DNA from: Chloroflexota bacterium
Lineage (GTDB): Bacteria > Chloroflexota > Limnocylindria > QHBO01
Direction: 5' to 3'
DNA length: 13,734 nucleotides
Assembly (NCBI GenBank): GCA_013694795.1
Contig: JACDBS010000115.1
Location: 1 to 13,734 of the forward strand
Both the position numbers and the translations under genes were made by a program. Below are positions 6,726-13,325 of this stretch, piece by piece; position 1 is the first letter of the stretch; the number at the start of each line of letters is the position of its first letter. The notes under the pieces are model-generated. The model was not told the origin of the DNA. It did not search any database and was given only the letters and a program-made list of their open reading frames with translations.

Positions 6726-8074
6726 GCGGCGTCGGGCTCCGCCTCGCACAGGAGCACGCCGACCCCGAGCAGGAACCAGAACAGGAAGCCGACGCTGTTT
6801 GCCTCGAGCAACATGGTGGACAAGGAGCTGACGGCCAGGGCGGCGGTCGCGGCGGCCGCGCCGCCCAGGATGATGCGACGTTTGCCCGTCGTCCCGCGCG
6901 CGGCGCTCAGGATGCGAAGGCCGGGCATGACGGCGGCCGCCAGGAACGCGAGGGCGCCCACGATTCCGGTCTCGACCACGAGATGCAGCCAGAAATTATC
7001 GACGGTGCGCTGCTGCGGGTCGGTAAGGAGCGCATCGGTCCCGTACTCGGCGTAGATCGGCGTGCCGAAGAGGTCGGCCGCGGCCCCTCCGTAGCGGCCC
7101 GGTCCGACGCCCAGAACGGGGTGGTCGGCGATGATGGGCAGCGCATTGATGACGAACAGCGTGCGCAGGTCACGCCCGTCGCCCATGGTGTCCATACGGC
7201 CGACGGTCGAGTCGACGAGATTGGGCCGCTTGCCGGACCCGTCGAGGCCGAGGAGCAGGTCACGCGGCATGACGACGGCCGTGGCAAAGGTGAGGGCCAG
7301 GATGCCCACGGTCAGCAGCAACGTGCGCCGGTCGAGCACGGCGATGACGATCGTGGCGCCGAGGCCCATTGCCAGCCACGAGCCGCGGGAGAAGGTCAGC
7401 CACAGGGCCAGGAGCAGGACGAAGGCGATGCCGATCGCCAGCCAGCGGGCGCGGCCGGACAACGAGGTGCCCGCGAACAGCGCGAAGGGCGCGGCGGCGG
7501 CGAGGAACGCGCCGAGGACGTTGGGATCACCAATGAACGACGCCAGCCGATACACCTCTCCGAAGCGACCGGTGACCACCGCCAGCCCCAGGATGTCGGG
7601 TGACAGGAGCGCCTGGGCCAGCGCGACCAGCGCCGCCGCCATGGTCACCACCCCGAAGGCGCCGACCGCGAGCATCGCCTGGCGCAGCGAGAAGCCCACG
7701 AGCCGCGGCAGGTAGAAAAGCATCGCCGCGTCCAGCGTGAAGACCAGTCCCACGACGGCCACGTCGACCGGCACGGCGTTGACGAGGGCTGAGACGACGG
7801 CCAGCGCCGCGAAGGCGACGAGCGCCCAGGTGACCGGGTGCTGCAAGGCAGGCGACACGCGCCCGGTGCGCCAGGCCGCCACGCCCAGGGTCAGGGCGAC
7901 CACCAGCAGCAGTGCCTCGGACACGAAGTGCGTCGCGTTCCCGAGGTCGGGGGGCAACAGGCCGGCGAAGAGGTAGCGATCCAGGATCGGGGCCAGCACC
8001 ACGGCAACGATCGCCACCCGCGACCAGCCCAGCCCGCCAAGGATCAGTCCGGAATCGGTTGGGGCGGGTCGCAT
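6677..8074 (-). CDS. O-antigen ligase/polymerase-like membrane protein (Wzy_C / WaaL family)
   Basis: This is a 465-residue polytopic protein with roughly ten to twelve hydrophobic segments. The family signature is TFSRGSWLAMGLG in the middle, the conserved SRG region of Wzy_C (PF04932). The large loop near the C-terminus has VLGVGPGRYGG and then VDNFWLHLVVETGIVGALAF, the usual 'GvGpg...hN.wL....e.GiiG' pattern. Such enzymes polymerise undecaprenyl-linked repeat units (Wzy) or attach glycans to an acceptor (WaaL); sequence alone does not separate the two, and in a monoderm a polymerase or glycan-protein ligase is likelier than LPS ligation. The ATG at 8074 (MRPAPTDSG) is chosen because the hydrophobic core starts soon after it; further upstream the frame runs antisense into the CWB2 gene. 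The gene is divergent from the CWB2 gene and overlaps the GT4 gene tail to tail by 49 nt. Confidence 0.87.
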   Translation of the reverse strand: MRPAPTDSGLILGGLGWSRVAIVAVVLAPILDRYLFAGLLPPDLGNATHFVSEALLLVVALTLGVAAWRTGRVSPALQHPVTWALVAFAALAVVSALVNAVPVDVAVVGLVFTLDAAMLFYLPRLVGFSLRQAMLAVGAFGVVTMAAALVALAQALLSPDILGLAVVTGRFGEVYRLASFIGDPNVLGAFLAAAAPFALFAGTSLSGRARWLAIGIAFVLLLALWLTFSRGSWLAMGLGATIVIAVLDRRTLLLTVGILALTFATAVVMPRDLLLGLDGSGKRPNLVDSTVGRMDTMGDGRDLRTLFVINALPIIADHPVLGVGPGRYGGAAADLFGTPIYAEYGTDALLTDPQQRTVDNFWLHLVVETGIVGALAFLAAAVMPGLRILSAARGTTGKRRIILGGAAAATAALAVSSLSTMLLEANSVGFLFWFLLGVGVLLCEAEPDAAQPAAPSVTRRSTISR

Positions 8075-8084
8075 CGCGCATCGG

Positions 8085-8090
8085 ATGGTA
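8085..8090 (-). promoter_or_regulatory. Possible -10 box (TACCAT) of the O-antigen-ligase-like gene
   Basis: On the minus strand TACCAT is followed by exactly 10 nt (CCGATGCGCG) and then the chosen ATG at 8074. That spacing would put the transcript start at or within a few bases of the start codon, and no Shine-Dalgarno is present, so a leaderless or near-leaderless mRNA is plausible. rph shows the same 10-nt spacing. No -35 is recognised. Confidence 0.4.
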
Positions 8091-8173
8091 GCGGGTTGCG
8101 TTCGGTCATCTGGGCCATCGGTTCCGGCGTACGAGCGGACCATGGGGCCATAGGCGGAAGCGGAGGGCGGCCA

Positions 8174-8179
8174 TAGCAT
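8174..8179 (+). promoter_or_regulatory. Possible -10 box (TAGCAT) of the first CWB2 gene
   Basis: TAGCAT in GGCCATAGCATCGGTGAC lies 61 nt before the TTG start at 8241, in the 166-bp divergent intergenic region. It would give a short leader carrying the GAGGAG ribosome-binding site. No -35 match is seen 16-18 nt upstream. Confidence 0.35.
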
Positions 8180-8227
8180 CGGTGACAAATGGGCGATTCG
8201 CGCCCCTTCTTCACCCCAGCTGCCCCC

Positions 8228-8233
8228 GAGGAG
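8228..8233 (+). promoter_or_regulatory. Ribosome-binding site GAGGAG that decides a TTG start
   Basis: GAGGAG sits 7 nt before TTG at 8241, and the encoded N-terminus (basic RDRIR, hydrophobic core, APASA cleavage site) is a normal signal peptide. No ATG or GTG in that frame would preserve the signal peptide so well, so TTG is the likely initiator. Confidence 0.7.
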
Positions 8234-8240
8234 CCACCTG

Positions 8241-10115
8241 TTGCGAGACCGAATCCGAGCCGTCTTCATCGCCGCGATCACCCTGGCGGCGGCCGTCATG
8301 GTCGCCGCGCCGGCGCCGGCCAGCGCCGTAGGAGAGAAGGTCGCCATCATCGTCGGCCCGGTCGGTGGTCTCAGCACCTCGTATCGGTCCATGGGGGACC
8401 GGGTGGCCACAGCCGCCACCGAAGCGGGGGCAACCGTCGTGAAGGCGTACACCCCGAACGCGACCTGGGCCAACGTCAAGGCCGCCGTCAACGGTGCCAA
8501 CGTCATCGTGTACCTCGGCCATGGCAACGGCTATCCCAATCCGTATGGCGCCAATGAGCTGACCGATCGGTCCAACGGCTGGGGCCTGAACACGTCGACC
8601 ACGAACGGCGATGCCGACAGTTGGTCGGCCGGCACGCTCGTCTACTGCGGCGAGAGGGCGCTGTTGGGCACGTTGACCTCGTCCGATGGCGCAGCCCAGC
8701 GCAACTACTGCGGCGGCAACGACAACACCGATGGCATCACGCCCGCCCCGGGTTTCACCATGGTCTACGCGCAGGCTCACTACGCGCCCGGATTCGGCGA
8801 GCGCTACACGCAATCGACGCCGCTCACCACCCTTGACGAGGCTCAGCAGCGCGTCCGCCACTACTCGTCGCCCATCCTGAGCCTGGGCGGCACGTTCCTT
8901 GCCACCGCATACAGCGACGCCCACGAGATCGTGTCGCGCGTCCTCACCGGGAGCGGGACCACCTACGGCGACCTGTTCCGAGCGGGCAGGGGCTACAGCC
9001 CGTCCACGCTGTCCGACATGGCGCACCCCGACTCCGCGGCCTCGCGCGTCTGGGTCCAGCAAACCACGATCAGCGCACTGCATTTCGGTGAGCCGGACTA
9101 CTGGTACGCCTTCGCCGGCGATGCGAACCGCACGCCCGGTGGAGCCATCGGGACGCCAGCACCGCCACCACCAGCACCGCCACCACCAGCACCGAGCGGC
9201 CCGGCCATGGAGCGACTGGCCGGCGCCGACCGATTCGCGACCGCCGCCGCCATCAGTGCCGCAAGCTTCACACCCGGCGTCCCCGTCGCCTACCTCGCGA
9301 CGGGCCTGGACTTCCCCGATGCGCTGGCTGCCGGAGCCGCAGCGTCCCTCAGCGGCGGACCGGTCCTCCTCGTCGCCAGCAGCAGCCTGCCGTCTGCGAC
9401 GGCGTTGGAGCTGACGCGACTGCGCCCGCAGGCCATCAAGGTCATCGGCGGATCAAGCGTGGTCGCGGACGGCGTGCTCGCGGCCGTGCAGGGCTACGCC
9501 ACCAGCGGCAGCGTCGAGCGCGTGGCCGGCACGAACCGATTCGCCACAGCGGCCCAGATCAGCGCCACCACCTTCGCGCCGGGCGTCCCGGTCGCGTACA
9601 TCGCCACCGGCAGGAACTTCCCCGATGCCCTGGCCGGCGTGGCCGCGGCCGGGTCGGTCGGCGGGCCGATTCTCCTCACCCAGCCGGACCGCCTGCCCGC
9701 CGAGACATCCGCCGAGCTGAACCGCCTGCGCCCTGGGCGGATCGTCGTCCTGGGCGGCTCGGGCGTCGTCTCGGACGCCGTGCTCGGCGCGCTCGCGGCG
9801 CACACCGGCGGCACCGTGACGCGCCTTGCCGGCCCGGACCGCTTCGCGACCGCCGTGGCAGTCTCGACCGGCACGTTTGCCAGCGGCAAGACGGTCTTCG
9901 TCGCCACGGGCGTCAACTTCCCGGATGCGCTCGGCGGCGGACCGGTCGCGGGCGGCCTGCCCGGACCGTTGCTGCTGGTGCAGACGAACAGCCTCCCGTC
10001 CAGCGTGGCGGCCGAGCTCCAGCGCCTCGACCCGGATCGGATCGTGATCCTCGGGGGTACCGGCGCCGTCTCGTCGGCCGTCGTCAGCCAGATCCAGGCG
10101 CTCCTCGGCAGCTGA
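8241..10115 (+). CDS. Secreted protein with three CWB2 cell-wall-binding repeats and an unrecognised, possibly caspase-fold N-terminal domain
   Basis: This 624-residue protein starts at TTG. Residues 1-29 form a Sec signal peptide with likely cleavage after APASA. Residues 30-310 are a globular domain I cannot assign firmly: VAIIVGPVGG, helix, VNGANVIVYLGHGNGYP with H94, NGWGLN, C136 and C157 in two YCG motifs, then MVYAQAHYAPGFGE with H180, and LGGTFLATAYSDAH. The strand-helix order with a GHG histidine resembles clan CD (caspase/gingipain-like) folds, but no cysteine lies at the expected position. A proline linker (APPPPAPPPPAPSGP) encoded by a 15-bp tandem repeat separates it from three CWB2 modules starting near residues 324, 426 and 527 (AGADRFATA, then FPDAL and VIGG/VLGG-type strands). 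CWB2 triplets bind anionic wall polymers non-covalently, so the protein should be displayed on the surface. The GH18 gene downstream shares the anchor. Confidence 0.85.
   Translation: MRDRIRAVFIAAITLAAAVMVAAPAPASAVGEKVAIIVGPVGGLSTSYRSMGDRVATAATEAGATVVKAYTPNATWANVKAAVNGANVIVYLGHGNGYPNPYGANELTDRSNGWGLNTSTTNGDADSWSAGTLVYCGERALLGTLTSSDGAAQRNYCGGNDNTDGITPAPGFTMVYAQAHYAPGFGERYTQSTPLTTLDEAQQRVRHYSSPILSLGGTFLATAYSDAHEIVSRVLTGSGTTYGDLFRAGRGYSPSTLSDMAHPDSAASRVWVQQTTISALHFGEPDYWYAFAGDANRTPGGAIGTPAPPPPAPPPPAPSGPAMERLAGADRFATAAAISAASFTPGVPVAYLATGLDFPDALAAGAAASLSGGPVLLVASSSLPSATALELTRLRPQAIKVIGGSSVVADGVLAAVQGYATSGSVERVAGTNRFATAAQISATTFAPGVPVAYIATGRNFPDALAGVAAAGSVGGPILLTQPDRLPAETSAELNRLRPGRIVVLGGSGVVSDAVLGALAAHTGGTVTRLAGPDRFATAVAVSTGTFASGKTVFVATGVNFPDALGGGPVAGGLPGPLLLVQTNSLPSSVAAELQRLDPDRIVILGGTGAVSSAVVSQIQALLGS
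9158..9193 (+). repeat. 15-bp tandem repeat encoding the proline linker
   Basis: AGCACCGCCACCACC occurs twice in perfect tandem (9158-9172, 9173-9187), followed by a partial third unit AGCACC. It encodes APPPP-type units linking the N-terminal domain to the CWB2 repeats. Such short in-frame repeats can vary in number between strains by slippage. Confidence 0.8.
9210..10112 (+). repeat. Three CWB2 (PF04122) coding repeats, protein 1
   Basis: Units start at about 9210, 9516 and 9819 (periods 306 and 303 bp, about 101-102 residues). Each has R-(L/V)-AG-x-(D/N)-RFATA, a (V/T)-(A/V)-(Y/F)-(L/I/V)-ATG-x-(D/N)-FPDAL core, a GP-(V/I/L)-LL strand, LP, EL-x-RL-x-P, and an I-x-V-(I/L)-GG strand near the end. 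The third unit is the most divergent (KTVFVATGVNFPDALGG) and ends the protein. Confidence 0.9.
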
Positions 10116-10147
10116 GGCGGCGCCACGAGGGGCGCATGGGCCAGAGG

Positions 10148-10153
10148 TACCAT
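10148..10153 (+). promoter_or_regulatory. Possible -10 box (TACCAT) of the GH18-CWB2 gene
   Basis: TACCAT lies in the 108-bp gap between the two CWB2 genes, 70 nt before ATG 10224. TAGCGT at 10176-10181 is a weaker alternative. Separate transcription from the upstream gene is possible. A 5-bp stem (GCGCC 10120-10124, GGCGC 10131-10135) just after the upstream stop has no T-run and is not a convincing terminator. Confidence 0.3.
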
Positions 10154-10223
10154 TGGGGGGAGCGCTGCGGACCGGTAGCGTGCGGTGCGGTCGAGCCAAT
10201 TTTCCACGCACCATGGGAAGCAC

Positions 10224-12536
10224 ATGCTGACACGCCGACTTCGATTCCTGACGTTGCTCGCGCTGAGTGCCGCATTGCTCGCGGCACCGATCCCGGCCGC
10301 GGCCGCCGATCCATCCCTCGGTCCCGCGGTGACACTGCCCGACGGCACCGTCCTGCCGCCCATGCCGGCCGAGCAGGTGGTGCCAAGCGTGCAGTCGGCC
10401 ATGCTCGCTGAGCACGGCGGGACCCAGGAGCTTGCGGCCCTGGGGACATCGGTCCAGGGCGCCGTCGCAGACGCGGGCGCCACCGTCCAGGCCGCCCCTC
10501 TCGTCCAGGCACAGGGCGGCCTCGCGGGCCCCGCTGGCCCCCTGCCCAACGGACTGCGACAGGAGGTCTTCGGATTCCTCCCGTACTGGAAGCTGGACGC
10601 CGCCACGCGCGCCAGTCTCCGGCTCGACCTGGTCTCGACCATCGCCTACTTCAGCATCGGCGTGCAGTCGGACGGCAACCTGGCCACTGGCCCCGCCGAC
10701 ACGCCGACCACCGGGTGGAACGGCTGGACCTCGTCCGCCATGACCGAGCTGATGAACGCTGCCCACGCTCGCGGCGTGAAGGTGGTGCCGACCATCACCA
10801 TGATGGCCTGGAGTGGCGACTACACCGACATGTCGACCCTGCTCAACGATCCAACGTACCGAGCGCGCCTGGTGGACCAGGTGGCTGCCCTCATCCGCGG
10901 TCGAGGGGCGGATGGCGTCAACGTCGACTTTGAGCCGGTGCCCTCGGGCCTGCGCTCGCAGTTCACCGGCTTCATCCGCGAGCTCAAGGCCGGCCTGGTG
11001 GCTCACGGCGTCGGCTCCTACGTGACCGTCGACACCATGGCCGGGGCCGCGAGCTGGTCGAGCGGCTATGACGTCATTGGCCTCACGGCAGATGGCGCGG
11101 CCGATGCGCTGATGGTGATGGCCTACGACTTCAGCTGGTCCGGATCCTCGCGTGCAGGTGGCGTGGCGCCCATCGAAAGTGACTTCATTTACGCCTCCGG
11201 CGACGCACTGCGGGCGCATCTGGCATACGTTCCTCCGCAGAAGCTCATCTGGGGCGTGCCGTACTACGGCCGCGCCTGGAATACGGACAGCGACATGCAG
11301 AACGCCACGGTCCGCTCACCTGCCCAGTCGGTCGCATTCAGCTACTACTGGTCCGACGACGGCGCGCCGGCCGGCGGCAAGGTCCTGGCCGAACGATTCG
11401 GGCGTCGCTGGGATGCGGCTGGCCAGGTACCGTGGTTCGGCTTCTGGGATGCCGGCAGCAACGGGTATCGCCAGGGCTATTACGACGATCCGGCGTCGCT
11501 GCGGGCGAAGTACGACATGGTCCTGGCCCATGACCTCGCCGGGATCGGAATCTGGCACCTAGGCATGGATACCGGCGTCAGCGACCTGTGGGATCTCCTC
11601 GAGGATCGCTTCGTGAAAGCCCAGGCGCGGCTCGCTGGCGCAGACCGGTACGCCACGGCGGCCGCCGTGAGCGCCTCGACCTTCGCGTCCGGCGTGCCCG
11701 TGGCCTACGTCGCCACCGGAGCAAATTTCCCGGATGCACTGGCCGCGGGGCCAGCGGCCGCCCGATCCGGCGGGCCGGTGCTCCTGACCACGCCGACCTC
11801 GCTGCCGGACGTGACGGCCGCGGAGCTCGGACGCCTGCGGCCCCAGCGGATCGTGGTCCTGGGCGGTCTCGGCGCCGTGAGCGACGCGGTGCTCGCACGG
11901 CTGGCCGGCTACGCGACGAGCGGCCAGGTGACGCGGATCGCCGGCGCCGACCGATACGCAACCGCGGCCGCGACGAGCGCAAGCACCTTCGCGTCGGGTG
12001 TGCCGGTGGCGTACGTGGCGACAGGTGCCTCCTTCCCCGATGCTCTTGCCGGCGGCGTGGCTGCCGCCCGAGCCGGCGGGCCAGTGCTCCTCGTCAGCGC
12101 GAACAGCGTGCCGAGTGCCACGCGCGCCGAGCTCGCTCGCCTCCGGCCGGTCAGCATCGTGGTCCTGGGCGGGACCGGTGCCGTGAGCGACGCCGTGCTC
12201 GCCACGCTGGGCGGGTACGTGACGGGCGGTTCGGTGACACGCATGGCGGGCGCAAATCGCTTCGCCACGGCGGTTGCCATCAGCCAAGCTTCGACCGCCG
12301 ACGACGCGCCACGCACCGTGTACGTGGCAACGGGCCTGAACTTCGCCGATGGTCTGTCCGGGACCCCCGCCGCGGCCCGAGCGAATGGACCGCTGCTGAT
12401 TCTGCCGTCCAGCACGCTCACGAACGACATCGCTGCTGAGCTTCGACGCCTGAACCCGCCGCGCGTGGTGATCCTGGGAGGCACGGTTGCCGTGTCGAGC
12501 GCGCTGGCGGACGAGATCGCCGCCCTGTGGGACTGA
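10224..12536 (+). CDS. Secreted GH18-family glycoside hydrolase with three C-terminal CWB2 repeats
   Basis: This 770-residue protein starts at ATG 10224 (GGGAAG about 5 nt upstream), giving a clean signal peptide (TRRLRF, hydrophobic core, cleavage near PAAAA, residue 27); an in-frame GTG at 10185 would bury it. Residues about 28-108 are a low-complexity Ala/Pro region. The GH18 TIM barrel spans about 110-465: VFGFLPYWKLD, the active-site motif DGVNVDFEP matching DxxDxDxE with acid/base E237, VMAYDFSWSG, WGVPYYGRAW, and GIGIWHLGMD closing the barrel. All catalytic acidic positions are present, so it should be active. GH18 enzymes of this YaaH-like architecture cut beta-1,4 N-acetylglucosaminyl bonds in chitin or peptidoglycan-like polymers. 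Three CWB2 modules (from residues about 468, 570 and 672) anchor it to the wall. A wall-remodelling hydrolase is most likely; the substrate is not determined. Confidence 0.91.
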   Translation: MLTRRLRFLTLLALSAALLAAPIPAAAADPSLGPAVTLPDGTVLPPMPAEQVVPSVQSAMLAEHGGTQELAALGTSVQGAVADAGATVQAAPLVQAQGGLAGPAGPLPNGLRQEVFGFLPYWKLDAATRASLRLDLVSTIAYFSIGVQSDGNLATGPADTPTTGWNGWTSSAMTELMNAAHARGVKVVPTITMMAWSGDYTDMSTLLNDPTYRARLVDQVAALIRGRGADGVNVDFEPVPSGLRSQFTGFIRELKAGLVAHGVGSYVTVDTMAGAASWSSGYDVIGLTADGAADALMVMAYDFSWSGSSRAGGVAPIESDFIYASGDALRAHLAYVPPQKLIWGVPYYGRAWNTDSDMQNATVRSPAQSVAFSYYWSDDGAPAGGKVLAERFGRRWDAAGQVPWFGFWDAGSNGYRQGYYDDPASLRAKYDMVLAHDLAGIGIWHLGMDTGVSDLWDLLEDRFVKAQARLAGADRYATAAAVSASTFASGVPVAYVATGANFPDALAAGPAAARSGGPVLLTTPTSLPDVTAAELGRLRPQRIVVLGGLGAVSDAVLARLAGYATSGQVTRIAGADRYATAAATSASTFASGVPVAYVATGASFPDALAGGVAAARAGGPVLLVSANSVPSATRAELARLRPVSIVVLGGTGAVSDAVLATLGGYVTGGSVTRMAGANRFATAVAISQASTADDAPRTVYVATGLNFADGLSGTPAAARANGPLLILPSSTLTNDIAAELRRLNPPRVVILGGTVAVSSALADEIAALWD
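11625..12533 (+). repeat. Three CWB2 (PF04122) coding repeats, protein 2
   Basis: Units start at 11625, 11931 and 12237, an exact 306-bp period. Units 1 and 2 are very similar at protein level (AGADRYATAAA, SASTFASGVPVAYVATG, FPDALA, GAVSDAVLA shared), while unit 3 is diverged (AGANRFATAVAISQAS, TVYVATGLNFADGL). This suggests a recent duplication or conversion of the first two units. Confidence 0.9.
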
Positions 12537-12565
12537 CGGTGGCATAGAGGTTGTCGGCTCCGGCG

Positions 12566-12571
12566 TAGAAT
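12566..12571 (+). promoter_or_regulatory. Possible -10 box (TAGAAT) of rph
   Basis: TAGAAT is followed by exactly 10 nt (CGGCAGCCAC) and then the rph ATG at 12582. No Shine-Dalgarno is present in those 10 nt, consistent with a leaderless or near-leaderless transcript. The hexamer is the best -10 match in the 45-bp gap, but there is no -35 at the usual spacing. Confidence 0.45.
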
Positions 12572-12581
12572 CGGCAGCCAC

Positions 12582-13325
12582 ATGACCACCACCACGCCAC
12601 CGATCACCGGCCGACGAAACGACGGCCGCGTCCCCAACCAGTTGCGCGCGGTCAAGATCGTCCCGGACTACCTGAAGTTTGCTGAGGGATCGGTCCTCAT
12701 CCGCGTCGGCGACACGCGCGTCATCTGCGCCGCGACCATCGAGGATCGCGTGCCGGGCTGGATGCGCGGCAAGGGTCGTGGCTGGGTCACCGCGGAGTAC
12801 AGCATGCTGCCTCGGGCGGGCACCGAGCGGAGCCAGCGCGAGGCGGCACGCGGCTCGATCGGCGGTCGGACGCACGAGATCCAGCGCCTCATCGGCCGCT
12901 CGTTGCGCGGCGTCATCGACATGTCCCGCCTCGGCGAGCGCACCATCACCCTCGACTGCGACGTCATCCAAGCCGACGGCGGCACCCGCACGGCCAGCAT
13001 CACGGGTGCCTACGTCGCCCTGGCCCGCGCCCTGAACCGCTTCGGAATGGGACAGCTGCTCACCGGCCAGGTCGCCGCGGTCAGCGTGGGGATGGTGAAG
13101 GGCAGCCCGTACCTCGACCTCGACTACTCGGAGGACTCGACCGCGGAGGTCGACTTCAACGTGGTCATGACCGATGACGACCGCCTGATCGAGGTCCAGG
13201 GCACCGCCGAGCACGGTGCCTTCACGCGGCAGCAGATGGACGGCATGATCGACCTCGCCTCGGCAGGCATCCGCCAGCTCTTCACCATCCAACGCACGGC
13301 CATCGAGGCGTCACCCGCCGAGTGA
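12582..13325 (+). CDS. rph: Ribonuclease PH
   Basis: A 247-residue phosphorolytic 3'-5' exoribonuclease that trims tRNA precursors past the CCA end using inorganic phosphate; it works as a hexameric ring in the cytoplasm. Length and motifs are standard. GRRNDGR near the start, VLIRVGDTRVICAATIE, and GRGWVTAEYSMLPRA are present. ERSQREAARGSIGGRTHEIQ follows with the RNA-contacting arginines. The phosphate-binding loop is DGGTRTASITGAY (T135, R136). The acidic cluster DLDYSED lies at 179-185 with the catalytic aspartates, and EVQGTAEHGAFTRQQMD closes the core. ATG 12582 is the only sensible start. A TAGAAT -10 box lies 10 nt upstream and no ribosome-binding site is seen. The stop overlaps the GTG start of rdgB by 4 nt, a common rph-rdgB pairing. 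Confidence 0.97.
   Translation: MTTTTPPITGRRNDGRVPNQLRAVKIVPDYLKFAEGSVLIRVGDTRVICAATIEDRVPGWMRGKGRGWVTAEYSMLPRAGTERSQREAARGSIGGRTHEIQRLIGRSLRGVIDMSRLGERTITLDCDVIQADGGTRTASITGAYVALARALNRFGMGQLLTGQVAAVSVGMVKGSPYLDLDYSEDSTAEVDFNVVMTDDDRLIEVQGTAEHGAFTRQQMDGMIDLASAGIRQLFTIQRTAIEASPAE

Noticed and set aside
8075..8240. Additional small gene or RNA in the divergent gap
   Set aside because: No open frame with a ribosome-binding site and no tRNA-like or strong hairpin structure was seen; only possible promoters.
9158..9193. CRISPR-like or minisatellite array
   Set aside because: It has only 2.4 copies of a 15-bp unit, without spacers and in frame inside a proline linker.
10120..10135. Terminator between the two CWB2 genes
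   Set aside because: There is only a 5-bp GCGCC/GGCGC stem with no T-run; too weak to call.
9453..11219. 588-residue antisense open frame across both CWB2 genes
   Set aside because: It mirrors the repeat structure of the sense CWB2 code and crosses the intergenic gap; this is a composition artefact.
11559..13292. 577-residue antisense open frame across the GH18 gene end and rph
   Set aside because: It spans two unrelated well-supported genes on the other strand, is His/Arg/Gly-rich and has no domain signature.
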